Shown here: positions 42,000 to 53,800 of the stretch, piece after piece | How positions within the stretch are numbered: the first letter of the stretch is position 1 | Layout: every line of letters starts with the position of its first letter | Assembly: GCA_030220185.1 (NCBI GenBank) | Contig: JASPKZ010001596.1 | Coordinates: 558,001 to 622,000, forward strand | Reading direction: 5' to 3' | Source: Diploptera punctata | Taxonomy: Eukaryota > Arthropoda > Insecta > Blattodea > Blaberidae | Length of the DNA stretch: 64,000 nt | Notes under the pieces: generated by a model | Database searches by the model: none | What the model saw: only the letters and a program-made list of their open reading frames with translations | What the model was told of the DNA's origin: nothing | Made by a program: the position numbers and the translations under genes

Positions 42000-42694
42000 A
42001 TTTATTTTGTTAGGCAAGGAAGGGGGAAGTTGGTGTACATCCATTTCTGTAAACATGTTTGAGAATTTATAGCAAAGGTTGGTTATACTGATTTCACATA
42101 TATATCCTGCCAACTGATGGAAATTACATTTAGTGTTTGCAGATGTACACTGTGATTCTTTAGAACTTCGAAGAATTCATTAAGTAAGTGAACATCAAAT
42201 ACCAAAGTTTGGCTCAATTTTCCAAGAGGGGATGTAGATTTTAAAATACCTTACACATATTCTATCATTTTTACTTTCACAGATTAATTTTTTTAGCATT
42301 AACTACCACTTTAAAAAACCTATTTTCAATGTTTTCTAATTATATTTGGATAATCTTTCCTTTAAGTACAGTGAGAATTTTTTCTAAGTCCCAGGCAGAC
42401 ACCCTGCACATGCGTAAGAAACGCGAAGCAGTTTACTCTATGGAATATCGCGATGCAGCCAACATTATACATGCTATTTAACAAACCTAAAAGCTAACCT
42501 AATGCAATTTAAGTACTCTAACCTTTGAAAAACGAACTTAAAAGCTAACCTAACACAATTTAAGCACTCTAACCTGTGAAAGAATGCAATGCCCAAAAAT
42601 AAATGGTAAGTTCTAAAATTCTGAAGTACATAACCTATGTTGGCTGCCACATCTTCATGTTATGTATATAGTTAAATATCATAGAAAAATATGT
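42000..42694. other. intergenic repeats, no gene
   Basis: Contains pieces related to 36.3-36.5 kb in inverted orientation (GTTGGTGTACATCCATTT, ACTGATGGAAATTACATTT) and repeat Y blocks at 42.4-42.6 kb (AGCTAACCTAACACAATTTA). No coding potential. Confidence 0.45.
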
Positions 42695-43125
42695 TTTTCA
42701 AACAATTTTTATAACGTTATTAGACAATTTTGAAGTATTTATTTAATTATGCAAATCACAATATTATGACACTGTTAGCCAATATTGTGATGCTAACTGC
42801 TATTTTCTCCACAGAGTATATTATTTAGTCTATGATTTTTCTATCGCTGTTTTGGGTTATCACTGGTTGGATCAGCGTTAGGGAGTGATAAGTAAGTGTA
42901 CACCCATTTTTAATATTATTAATATATTATTTTAACATAGATTTGGGGATTATTGCAAATATTGGTCATTTAAATTTCATAGTGACGGATAGTAATCGAG
43001 GATGATAATTGATATGTAGTTCAATTGTGGGTTATCGCTGGCTCTATAAACTCTGGCGCATGCGCACTGTTGTTCTATAGGACTGAAAATATTTCACGCT
43101 AGTTTAAGTGCAGTTTTTCCGATTA
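42695..43125 (+). repeat. dispersed repeat X, second copy
   Basis: Inverted relative to 37500-37935, with matching landmarks CAATATTATGACACTGTTAG, GATCAGCGTTAGGGAGTG and CTCTGGCGCATGCGCACTG. The two copies lie about 4.8 kb apart on either side of the candidate divergent promoter. Confidence 0.8.
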
Positions 43126-43705
43126 TTCAGCTGTATGTACCGGTTTGATGTAGCTATATTGTTTTTCCAGTCATTTTCTTTCTTTCTTCTAATGTAGTCA
43201 ACATATACTTTTCAGAATTTCGAAACTTACTCTTTACACTAGTATCTAGTTTTGGGTATTGCATTAAATGCCATTCTATTTCATACTTTTGCAGGTTAGA
43301 GTACTCAAATTGCATTAGGTTATTTTAGGTCTAAAAATATTTTATATTAAATTCTACAAACATTTGTTGCATTTAAATTGTGTTTAACTGCATAAATAAA
43401 TACGTCTCCAATAGGCCTATAGTTATTCTATGAAAATTCAAAATGGTCAACAGTTACAACATAAGAAATAGTTCCACTTCTGCAAATTTACAAATTAAAA
43501 AATACATTCACTATCATTTTCCACGGCTAAATAGCCTTTTTTTTTATGTACTAAATATGATTAAACTGCTACCTAGAACAATTCTAGTTAAGGTTAGTAT
43601 TTTAGTTTGATTATTAGTTTTAAGACTTCAATATTAGCAAAGAGCACTATGTATATTGGTAGCATTGCATGATTAGAAATTTCATCCACTTTCATCTTCT
43701 GGTGC

Positions 43706-45331
43706 ATGCACATGGTGTCTGCTTTGGACTTAGAATACATTTTTGCAGCTCCTGTTGGAAACTTTATCAACAAATATGCAAAGGACAACCAAAAAGCAAT
43801 CAAAATCAAAATTGCCAAGAGCAACCTAATCATTCACACAAAACCACATGACCTATTTAATAAAAAGTTCTCTATACAAGAGCTGGAAGAGGCAATAAAC
43901 AAGACCAAAACAGGAAAACAAGCCGGACCAGACAGAATATTTCCAGAATTTATAACACATCTGGGACCTTCAATGAAAAGAAGACTACTCAACTTCTACA
44001 ACAATGTTTGGCAACAACAGTACAGCATACCTGCAGAATGGAAAAAAGCCATTGTAATACCTATTCAAAAACCTAATAAACCAGCAGAAGACATAAATAG
44101 CTACCGCCCAATATCTTTAACATCCGTACTAGCCAAGATAATGGAAAGAATGGTTATGGCTAGATTAAATTGGTATCTGGAAACACAACACCTTCTGACT
44201 CCAGAACAGGCAGGTTTTAGACCAAAACTTTCAACAAGTCACCAATTGGTTAAATTCACCCAGGAGATCAAGGATGCCTTCAACAGAAGAGAGAGTGTCC
44301 TAGCAGTATTTGTAGACCTACAAGCAGCCTATAACAAAGTGTGGCGCACCAACCTTATTTGGAAGCTACAAAAAATGGGAATAACAGGCCATATGTTACA
44401 CTGGGTTAAATCCTTTGTAACACAAAGATGGATAGCTTCCAAGTATAACAACCTCCAATCAAATTACGTCCAAACCAAAACAGGACTGCCACAAGGCGCT
44501 GTCTCAAGCACCACCCTCTTCAATAGTTACATCAATGACCTCCCTAAGGAAATCAAAACTAATCAGCACATCAAATGTGCACTATTTGCAGATGATTTAG
44601 TCATATGGACGAAGGCCAACAACCCAGCCAGAAACCACAAAGAACAGCTGCAGAAGTATATGGACAATGCCATAAAAAGGCTACAACACTGGTGCACAAT
44701 TAACAACATGGAAATCAGCATGTCAAAAACATTTTACCAGTACTTCTCACTAAGAGACACAAGTGAATCCTTCAACATACCAATCAACAATAGCCCGATA
44801 ACCAAATCCAATTGCACAAAATACCTAGGAGTCCATCTAGATAATAAACTAAACTGGGAGCATCATGTCAACAAGATCGAAGAAAAAGCGAACAAAAACT
44901 CATACATACTGAAGAGATTAGCTGGGAAGAAATGGGGGAGCTCATTGGACACCCTAAACAAAACATATAAAATCTACATGAAACCAATTATAACCTATGA
45001 AGCAGAAACAATAGTAACAGCTAAAGACACCACAATGAATAAACTAGAAATAATCCAGAATCGAATGCTAAGGTTAGTCACTAGAGCAGTAAAATCAACT
45101 AATGCTGCAACTATGAGAATGTTCACAGGCAACCCCTCAATTAAAAATGAGATAGAAAAGAAATCCTGCATCATGCACACAAAATTAGCAGCACTACCAA
45201 AAGCAATCCAACCTCAAAGCACAACACCCCAAATCTTAATCACACAACCTTCCTTTCTCCACAAAACTAGTAATCTTTTCCAAAAACATAAATTAGATGC
45301 CAAAAAACACCTCAAATACCAAGCCAATTAG
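43706..45331 (+). CDS. LINE reverse transcriptase part of ORF2
   Basis: 541 codons open; the first 50 or so may precede the true domain edge. RT motifs in order: KQAGPDRIFPEFITHLG (about residue 70), SYRPISLTSVLAKIMERMV, QAGFRPKLSTSHQL, VFVDLQAAYNKVW (motif A, catalytic Asp near residue 200), TGLPQGAVSSTTLFNSYINDLP, CALFADDLVIW (FADD, near residue 294), and CTKYLGVHLDNKLNWEHHV (thumb). LQAAYNKVW and GAVSSTTLF differ from the usual SAAYDTVW and GSVLSPTLF. Ends at a stop that follows a frameshift. Confidence 0.9.
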   Translation: MHMVSALDLEYIFAAPVGNFINKYAKDNQKAIKIKIAKSNLIIHTKPHDLFNKKFSIQELEEAINKTKTGKQAGPDRIFPEFITHLGPSMKRRLLNFYNNVWQQQYSIPAEWKKAIVIPIQKPNKPAEDINSYRPISLTSVLAKIMERMVMARLNWYLETQHLLTPEQAGFRPKLSTSHQLVKFTQEIKDAFNRRESVLAVFVDLQAAYNKVWRTNLIWKLQKMGITGHMLHWVKSFVTQRWIASKYNNLQSNYVQTKTGLPQGAVSSTTLFNSYINDLPKEIKTNQHIKCALFADDLVIWTKANNPARNHKEQLQKYMDNAIKRLQHWCTINNMEISMSKTFYQYFSLRDTSESFNIPINNSPITKSNCTKYLGVHLDNKLNWEHHVNKIEEKANKNSYILKRLAGKKWGSSLDTLNKTYKIYMKPIITYEAETIVTAKDTTMNKLEIIQNRMLRLVTRAVKSTNAATMRMFTGNPSIKNEIEKKSCIMHTKLAALPKAIQPQSTTPQILITQPSFLHKTSNLFQKHKLDAKKHLKYQAN

Positions 45332-45411
45332 ATTACCAACTGTACAATGCAACCATCTCAATAGACGAAATAATAAAGAAAAATGATACAAACCCATCAA
45401 TAGCCAAACAA

Positions 45412-46227
45412 ATGACCTTAGAAACTATTAGTACAAAGTTCCCAGAACCAGAGTGGCTAAGAGTCTTCACTGATGGCTCCAAAACCAAGAGTGAAAATAC
45501 TGGTGCAGGAATCTACTCTCATCTGTTTAGTCAATATGTTGCAGTAGGCACAAACAATACAGCCTTCGATGGTGAAGTAAAGGCCATAGAAGTAGCACTC
45601 CACAACCTCCTATTCCGAACAAAAATGTTTACAAAAGCTGTTATTCTGGCAGACTCTAAGGCCGCTATACAAGCAATAACCTCCAACCAAACACCAGAAA
45701 ATGAAACCATCTTGGAATGCCGTAAACTTCTGACATACCTCAACAACCAAAATAAATTAATAGCCTTCCAGTGGATACCCTCGCACATCGGAATAGTTGG
45801 CAATGAAATAGCTGATGGACTTGCCAAAAAGGGTACCAAAATACAGATAACAACCCACCCCAATTCGAACCTCCACAGAAAGATCGAAGAAATTAAGAAA
45901 GCATTCCAAATGGAAAACATGAAAGAAAACATTGCAACAGCCAGAGGGAAATCATGGGAAAAAATTGATGAGCTATACACAGAAATAAAATATAAAGGCC
46001 GCAAAGAAGCAGTAGCAAAATTCAGACTGATGTCAGGACACGACTGCCTGGCTCACCATCTCCACAGAATAAACGTTTTCCAATCCGACAGATGTGTCAT
46101 ATGCAAAGACCCGGACCTGATCATGGACAAACACCACCTTCTAGTCTGTCCAGCTTTAAATCCAACTGCACAACACTCTAAGGACCTTGTTCGCTTGTAC
46201 TGGGAAGCCAGAGAGAAAATGACTTAA
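45412..46227 (+). CDS. LINE RNase H part of ORF2
   Basis: In a frame different from the RT frame. The RNase H catalytic residues are all visible: VFTDGSKT (Asp), FDGEVKAIEVAL (Glu), VILADSKAAIQAI (Asp) and WIPSHIGIVGNEIADGLAKKG (Asp). The C-terminal CVICKDPDLIMDKHHLLVCPAL is a zinc-binding motif at the usual distance. The frame reads open upstream to about 45335, supporting a single frameshift between it and the RT. Confidence 0.9.
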   Translation: MTLETISTKFPEPEWLRVFTDGSKTKSENTGAGIYSHLFSQYVAVGTNNTAFDGEVKAIEVALHNLLFRTKMFTKAVILADSKAAIQAITSNQTPENETILECRKLLTYLNNQNKLIAFQWIPSHIGIVGNEIADGLAKKGTKIQITTHPNSNLHRKIEEIKKAFQMENMKENIATARGKSWEKIDELYTEIKYKGRKEAVAKFRLMSGHDCLAHHLHRINVFQSDRCVICKDPDLIMDKHHLLVCPALNPTAQHSKDLVRLYWEAREKMT

Positions 46228-46230
46228 GCG

Positions 46231-47249
46231 TGAAATCTCGCCATTAGAAAACAACAACTTTATCCATTAGTGCTGAAGTTTCCATTAGGTTACTGAATTT
46301 TTAAATACCCCAAAAACTTAATCAAATTATTGGGTTTATTGGGTTAAGGTGTTTTTATTTTAGTTTTCTGGTCACAGAATTTGGTTTCATGATACCTGTC
46401 AGAAGAACATAAATCTTATTTGCTGCTATGATTCACTTTTTTCGTGGTTAACTCAATATTATGCTTTATTATCACACTACCAAGAATATTTATCTCCTAC
46501 TTTAAAGCAGTTTAGCATTACATTTTGTGGGTTGTATTGTATTTTTTATCAGATCTTTAGTTTGAATCGTCCATTTTGTTTTCTCTGCATTGATCTTAAG
46601 TCCAATTCTAGTAGCTCCACATTCCACATTTCTTCTACAGCTATCATTGAACTTCTAGGTTGTAGTGTATTGCTTGATTTGATTACTCATGCAGTTTCAT
46701 TCAATTGATTTTTTTTACCAAAGCCACCATGTTGTCTATGGCATTTCTGGTATTCTTTCCTGGCATGGTAGAATTGGAACCCACTTCTTAAGTTGGGGTG
46801 CCTGAAAGGGTGACCACAGCAATAATTCCCTTTAAGAAAAAAATGTCTGTAGTTTGACTGAGAATAGTACCCAATGAACTGTAGTCAGTAGCTCTAACCA
46901 CAAGCCCACGAGGCTGGTCAAAATTGGATATTATTAAAATTATACCAGTAATCAAATCTAGCAATACTATACAATCTGGAAGGTTAAGGGTTCAATTCCC
47001 AATGGGATCCAGATTTTTAAACTAGCCTAAATCAAAACTAAAAAAAATTCAAGTATTAGCCATTTTTTAATTGTATTAAAAATGACTAATATTTAAATGT
47101 ATTAATTTTGGTTTAGGCCAGTTTAAAAATCTCTACCCAATTGGGACTCTAACCCTAAACCTTGTATTGCTTGATTTAATTATTGATGTAATTTTTCATT
47201 AAGGGATATTATTAAAAATGGCTAATACTTATATATATTTTTTTTTCAG
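46231..47249. other. intergenic/intronic stretch with SINE-like debris
   Basis: About 46890-47040 contains a tRNA-like end (GGGTTCAATTCCCAATGGG) and TTTTTAAACTAGCC, related to SINE family 3. The rest is AT-rich with no gene recognised. The SLBP acceptor closes it. Confidence 0.45.
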
Positions 47250-47888
47250 GTGTATGAATAATTGTTAGGAAAGCTAATAAAAATAGTTCTGCTGTAGATT
47301 TGTCTCTCTGAATTGAAAAATGGAGAAATCAAACAGAAAGAGTTGGTTTGAACTTATTGTTGATGATGATGAAAATGGCACAAATGAAGAAAAAAATGAA
47401 GATATCAATGTACATATTAATACAAGCAAAAAAATTAAGGAAGAACCAAAGGAAGAAGAAGAAGAAGAAGAAGAAAAGGGGAGGATCAACCAAAGTATAG
47501 GAATACTTGAAATTAAGAACATAAAGAAAGAAAAAGAGGATTTTTTTTCAAGTGCTTGTGTAAAACAAGAAAAAGGCGAGACTGTGGAAACAACCCCCAA
47601 CTCTCATGTTGAAGAAAATGACTTCAAATGTGAAGTAAAAATTAAAAGAGAGAAAATAGACAGTGAAGAAGAGGACACGAAACCTGTGATACACATTAAA
47701 AAAGAGAAAGTGAAGGAAGAAACAACAGATATTAAACTGGAAAATGAAATTAAGGAAGAAAAGCCAGGTGAAACTTCAGGTATGTCGTTTTGTGATGAAA
47801 ACAGTGAGATGAAGTTTAAAAGAGGAGCAAGAACTAGAAAAAGAGGTCGTGAATGGAATGATAAAGATTCTCAGAATCATATACAAAG
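47250..47888 (+). CDS. SLBP: SLBP exon with start codon and acidic, Lys-rich N terminus
   Basis: The exon follows a polypyrimidine-AG acceptor at 47248-47249, has about 70 nt of 5' UTR, and starts at ATG 47320. It ends in CAA AG|GTAATT (phase 2). It encodes residues 1-189 plus part of 190. A GAA/GAG run (residues 42-52) comes from a GAAGAA microsatellite. Eight I/V-K-x-E tetrapeptides occur between residues 39 and 147. A basic cluster at 168-176 may be a nuclear signal. The ATG is the first in frame after the acceptor. Confidence 0.88.
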
Positions 47889-50800
47889 GTAATTTTTTTT
47901 CTTAATTTACTGACTTACACAGTGGTGGCACAAGTGGAAAAATCAGTGTTCCTAACCTTACTTGTGCCATGCCCCACCATCTATCCTATGGCTCTACAGC
48001 CTGAGTTGGGCTTTTGCCTCCCTAAATCTTCCTCCTCCATTATTCTCTGTTTGAATGTCCAGTCCAAGACAGAGATCGGGGTTCCGTTAAATATTACATA
48101 TTTTTTGTTACATAAATATGTGGTTTTGATTTGTAAATACAATAGAAAGTAACATTATGAGGTTTTACTTAATAAATAAGTTTGGTTTGTATTATTCTTA
48201 TCTCATATAGTTGTTTCTGTTAGACATGTTTCAAGGTATGTTTGCCCCATCTTCAGTTGGTACAGGCTGATTTTTTCCCCAAGTTGTCAGCCCTGGATCT
48301 GACTCCTGCTCCCTCTTTTTGGGGTCCAAAGAACTTGCTAATTAGGTTCCTTTTCCCGGGAATTTCAAAATTATGAGAGAATTATGCAAGGGTATGCCCC
48401 AATCTAAGCTTTTCTAAAATTTTATGCTCCCAAGTAACATATCGATAGTGGGCAATGAAAACCTCGTAACTCCATTTTGGTAAATTTTACAGGAGAAAAA
48501 AATAACTGTTTTAAATAATTATGAAAATTGATACAGCAATAGTTCCACATATGTTACTACAGAATACAGGTCAAGTTATTAATAAATTTGAAGTCTGTGT
48601 TCTCAGTAGGTTATGCATCACATAAAGTTATTTTTACCTCAATATTAACGCTGAAAGATATTACAGACTCAAAATAACTTTATTAAAAGAACCTCAAAAT
48701 ATTACTGTACCATCTTGGATGTAGTATCGCCGTATACTGATCGGCTTTAATTTAGTTTACTCTTGCTCAATATTATATCACAGATACGATTATAACTGAA
48801 TGTAAACAAGGAATAAATAGAGAACCGATAAAGATAACTATTTAATCTTAAAGAGGTTCTGCGCGCTGGGCCCTAGTTTTACGCAGGCTCGCTTCATTTA
48901 GTAAACAACTACTAGTATATATTAAATAATACATTGACCTATACTTATTGTATAGAGGTATTTACAAAACCATGAGAGAGGAGATTATAGGACTCTAAAT
49001 ACTTAATGCTTGCACTAATTAATTAATCACAATGATTCTTCTTCTTCTTCCTTCCAAGTATTAGGCCAACTGTTACGATCCTATAGAAAATTTTCTCTTC
49101 CAGCGTTTCATAGGACGGCCCAGTGATCTTCGTCCTCTTGGTATATAATTATAAACAGCTTTGGGGATCCGATTTGAACTCATTCTTTCAAGATGGTGTT
49201 TCCAATTTAGTTGGTACTGTTTAATATATTCCAAAATTGGCGTAGTCTTCAATTCTTTTAAGATATCGGTGTTCCTTTTCCGATCCCATCTGGTGTAACC
49301 CGCTGTTCTGCGCATGAATCTCATTTCACAAGCCGTTATTCTGCTTTCATGTTGTTTTTTTAGTGTCCATGCTTCACTACATAGGTCAACACTGGTCTAG
49401 CCAAAGTGTTATATAAACGTAATCTGGTGTTTTTTTGTACAAGGGATGGTTTCATAACTTGATTAATAATTCCTAAACTTTATTATAACTAGTAACTTTT
49501 TCAGGGATATCCTTTTCATCCCAGATAGAGAGATAATATCCAAGATATTTAAATTGATTAGATCTCTCTAAAATTTTATTCTGGAGACAGATTTTACTTT
49601 GTATGGGGTCCTTCCCATGAAATGCCATAATTTTAGTTTTGTTAATTGATATTTCCATATTAAATTTGGCACCTATTTTTTGTAAATTATAAATTGATCG
49701 TTGCAAATCATTTTCGGAAAGTGCCAGAAGAGCTAAATCGTCTGCAAAAAGAATAGCACCGAGTTTGAGGTTCCTATTGAATCACAATGATTAACTAAAA
49801 TAACTGGAATTTAATGAAATATAAGTTTAATGAAATATAAGTTAAATTAACAAAATAGCGGCTATAATGAAAAATATCAAAACAATGATAAAGGTTAACA
49901 TAATCGATGATAATAACTTCCTCCTTTAACAATAATAATAATTCTTTCATACTATAAAACATTTGAACTATATACACTCACACAAAAACAATACTTAACT
50001 CTTAGTTCCTTAAACATGACTAACAAAATTTTGAGGTAATGGCCACATCGCCATAACTAAACAGTTCCACTTTTGGAGAAAGTCTCCTCCTTTCTCAGGA
50101 AGACTTCCGGTCTATTACGAAGCCAGTCCTGGCTACTTCCACGAAGCCAGCCCACTGACTGCTTCCACTGAAACCAGAATTCGTCTGCTTAACGTTTCAT
50201 GTCGTCGGGAATGGACCTCCTCTTTCGTGCAGTATGTGCGTGCAGAGGAGTGGGGGAAAAAGATGAGTTCAGAAAGTAGCGGACACAAAGGAGAAAGGAT
50301 TGGGGAAACACAGACGTAACAAGTCTCCACAAATGTCAGGGCAACACAAAAGTTCCAAAAATTACGCGTACACGGTACATTACTTCCTAAAATAAAACAT
50401 TAATATGCATCACATATTTCTCTGCTGGATACTGAAGTTATGTGGTTTTCAATGACTGATGGAGTTACGAGGTTTTCGTTGTCTACCGTCGGTATACATA
50501 ATTTATAGTTATTTATGAATCAAGGGTACTATGTTGATTTAATAATCCGAGGGCCTCTGGCCTGAGGGTTTGTAAGTCACCAGAGGGACTTTATCACATG
50601 GTGCATACAATACTTTATGATTTAGTTCTTTATTAATGAAGTAAATAAAACTTTTGGGCATTGTCAGCAAAATGTCAGAATCTGCATGCCACAAGTTATG
50701 AACCGCATGGCCACCGGTTGTAAACTATCTCGAATGCTATTGATTGGATCAGGTAGTACGTTTGCACTTTTCATGTTCACACATACCAAGTGGTATAAAA

Positions 50801-53800
50801 AACCTAATTTACAGTATATGCCTTTAAAATAGCTTTGAGTGTCAAGATATGGAAAGAAAATGTATATATTTACGATTTTATTATTAATTTAACACTTCTC
50901 ATAGAAGGATAAATTATATTTGAAGAGAAAAATTTTCGCCTGGGTCCCGGGTTCGAGTCCCGGTCTAGGCGAAAATTTTTCTCTTCAAATATAATGTATA
51001 TATTTCTTTTTTATTTTTGAAAATCGATGCACGGTCCCGCACCATAGCTGAGTGGTTAAGGCAACAGGCCTTGGTGCAGAGCTATGTGACTTGCGCTGGT
51101 TCAAGTCTCCATGGGGGAACTTTCTCATGGAATTTGCAGCCAGTATGGGACCGGTGCCCACCCAGCAATGTGAGGAATTTGAATAGTTACAATAAGTAGC
51201 GGCTCCAGGTTGAGAAATATAACGGCTTGGGACTACATGTCATATCTACTTCTGTGATTAACACATGTAGATGTGAGGATGGCATGTGGTCTGTCATGCC
51301 ATAGAGTCCAAATCAATGCACAAATAATCTGAACTTGAGTTATTGATATTTGTGATAGTGTTTGTTAAGATTATACTTTTTAATGTTGACAGTGAGAGCT
51401 CTACAGGAGAGGACAATCCATCAAAGAAGAAGAAATCACAAAAAACAGAACGTGAGACCGACCCTACGATACTGGCCAGAAGACAAAAGCAGATTGATTA
51501 TGGCAAAAATACAATTGGTTATGATCGTTACATACAACAAATACCAAAGTAAGTTTCCATTACAGCAAACTCTTGATTATCCGTGTTAATTGGGATCGAG
51601 ATATGCATGAAAAATCAAAAAACATGGATAATCGAATTAAGTTATTCGGCGCCGTAGAAGTTGACCAGAAATTTATTTACCCACTTTAACACTACTTAAA
51701 TGCATCAAATATTCATAAAAAGTATTAAATGTATTTAGGTGTAAGTCGTAATTATCATTAATTTATTTTACTCGTAAATATGTAAAAAAAAAAGTGGAAC
51801 TATTTCCTGAATAACTTGCCTAATTTTCTTTTCTGCCCCCCCCCTTTTTTTATAAAATCATCAATTTATTTTAACATTCTAGCTACACCTTCCGGTGTCA
51901 TGACCACTCTGATTACAACAGTTATTCAAAATGGCCATCGTAACCAGCAATAACTACACTAGTAACCACTGATAACCACAATTATAACCTGCAATAATGA
52001 CATAAATAATCAGCGATAACCACACTAGTAACCAGCAATAAACCCACTGCCACAGCACATCTGTGGATTCAATTTGTAAAAACAAACTTTCAATCACACA
52101 ACGGAAATTTCCAAAATTGTATTGTATTCTCAGAATGTTAGTTAAAAGTAAAGTGATCCCACTACAGACCTCAGGAGGCCCCTGGGGCAGTAGGAGGTTA
52201 AGACTCCCACTTTTTCTAGACAATCGGCACTTGGTGTCAGCCCTGCATGACGGCCGCCTTTACCCCAGAACAAGCATCTGGTACTCATTTCACTTAGCGG
52301 CTGAGTCGACCCCGGGGCCATAGTGCCGCCAGAAGGTTTGGGTCAGTTTAAAAATCCTGACCCCACTAGGACTCGAACCCTCTGCCTTCCGGCTTGTAGC
52401 ACAGTGTCTTAACCACTACGCTACGGCATGCCCCCCAGAATGTTGGTTGGTACTGCTAAATGTGTCAGGGGAGAGAGTTGTGAGTGAAGGTTACTCTATT
52501 GTGCTAGTTTCTAAGTGCAGTTCACAGCAGCATGTGTAAAAATAAAGAATTTTTCATAACATTACAAAATACAGTACAGTATTTATCTTCATTTTTAAAA
52601 AGTACAGTAAAAAGATTCATGCCCAGATAATACGCGCACGGATAATTGGGAGTTTGCTGTAGTTCAAAATATTTAATCTAGTGTGCCATGCTGGCTCAGA
52701 TGATAGCAAACCTGCTTCCTGACTAGCAGGCCCAGCATCAATACCCAGAGAGGTTGAATATTTAAATTGTAAAATTAATTTAATTGTAATATTTTCTATC
52801 TCATGGCCAGGATGGGTGGTGATGTACAATTTTTAATTGCTAGATTGTGCACCAGAATCCTGCATTAAATAGCAAATCTCTCCACAGTACATATGTTGAG
52901 AAGGCATGTAGTACTGTTGATAGTGATTCATCCATCTGTGGGGACATTAAGCTTGGCTGCTCCCTTAATGCTTTTCGACAAGAGTAAACTATTTAATGGC
53001 ATGAGTTTCATCTTCTCCCTTCTCTTCATCATCCTGTGCCTCTTCACAACACAGACATACACTCCTCTCTCTACACAATACACGAATACATCATCTACAT
53101 AAAATGATCTGCTGAAGTAGTATGTAAATTTAAAATAGACCACATTAATACCATCTATCTGCGCAGCATTGAACCTGCATGTAAAATGCAGTGCGAGGCA
53201 TTAGAAACACACACACACAGGTTTTTTTTATTTCACTATCTTCCATACTATAATTCCCTAGTAAAGCTGTAAAGCATAGCATGAAAATGCTATGATTGCA
53301 GTGAAAGACCTGCCCTCGGGCAGAATTACTATGAATACTATTGATGGATCTTCCATTTCATTTTGTATTATATCTAATTTCAAAGTTCTATATTCTATCT
53401 CTTGTTTTTCCAACCATGCTTTTTATAAATTCACCACTGTTCTTTGAATTATATTTAAATACTTCTTTTATATTGTCCATGTATGGCTCCATATAGTAAT
53501 ATAGGTTTAAAATTTGTACACAACTATGAACAGAGCTAGTATTTCTATGAAAATAAATATTTGTTTTAATTAATATTTGTAGGAAATAAACACTATGAGG
53601 TTTCTTTTAATTATTATTAGCTAATACCCAGCGTGTGCTGCTACTCCTAAATAAATGTTAATGTGTTATCACCAGTCATGTGCTGTTATACTTGCTCGGG
53701 ATCTGCTTATCCCAATCTTCTTGTCATCAATGAAAGACAAAAATAGTTATTGTGAGTTATCCATAGAAGATAAACATATGCTGTCGCGGACTTTTTTGTA

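Larger units (their letters stand above)
43700..46230 (+). mobile_element. non-LTR retrotransposon, 5'-truncated (RT + RNase H)
   Basis: Two adjacent open frames encode the reverse transcriptase and RNase H parts of one ORF2. The apurinic-type endonuclease expected at the ORF2 N terminus and any ORF1 are absent, so the copy is truncated at its 5' end near 43.7 kb. RNase H plus a C-terminal CxxC..H..C knuckle points to the Jockey/I group. One frameshift near 45325-45335 is the only clear disruption. The 3' end was not defined. The element lies between the divergent promoters and the SLBP start exon. Confidence 0.88.

Noticed and set aside
45531..46004. 157-codon frame on the minus strand
   Set aside because: Antisense shadow of the LINE RNase H domain, whose catalytic residues are all visible on the plus strand.
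47274..47600. 108-codon serine/phenylalanine-rich frame on the minus strand
   Set aside because: Antisense of the Lys/Glu-rich SLBP N-terminal exon.
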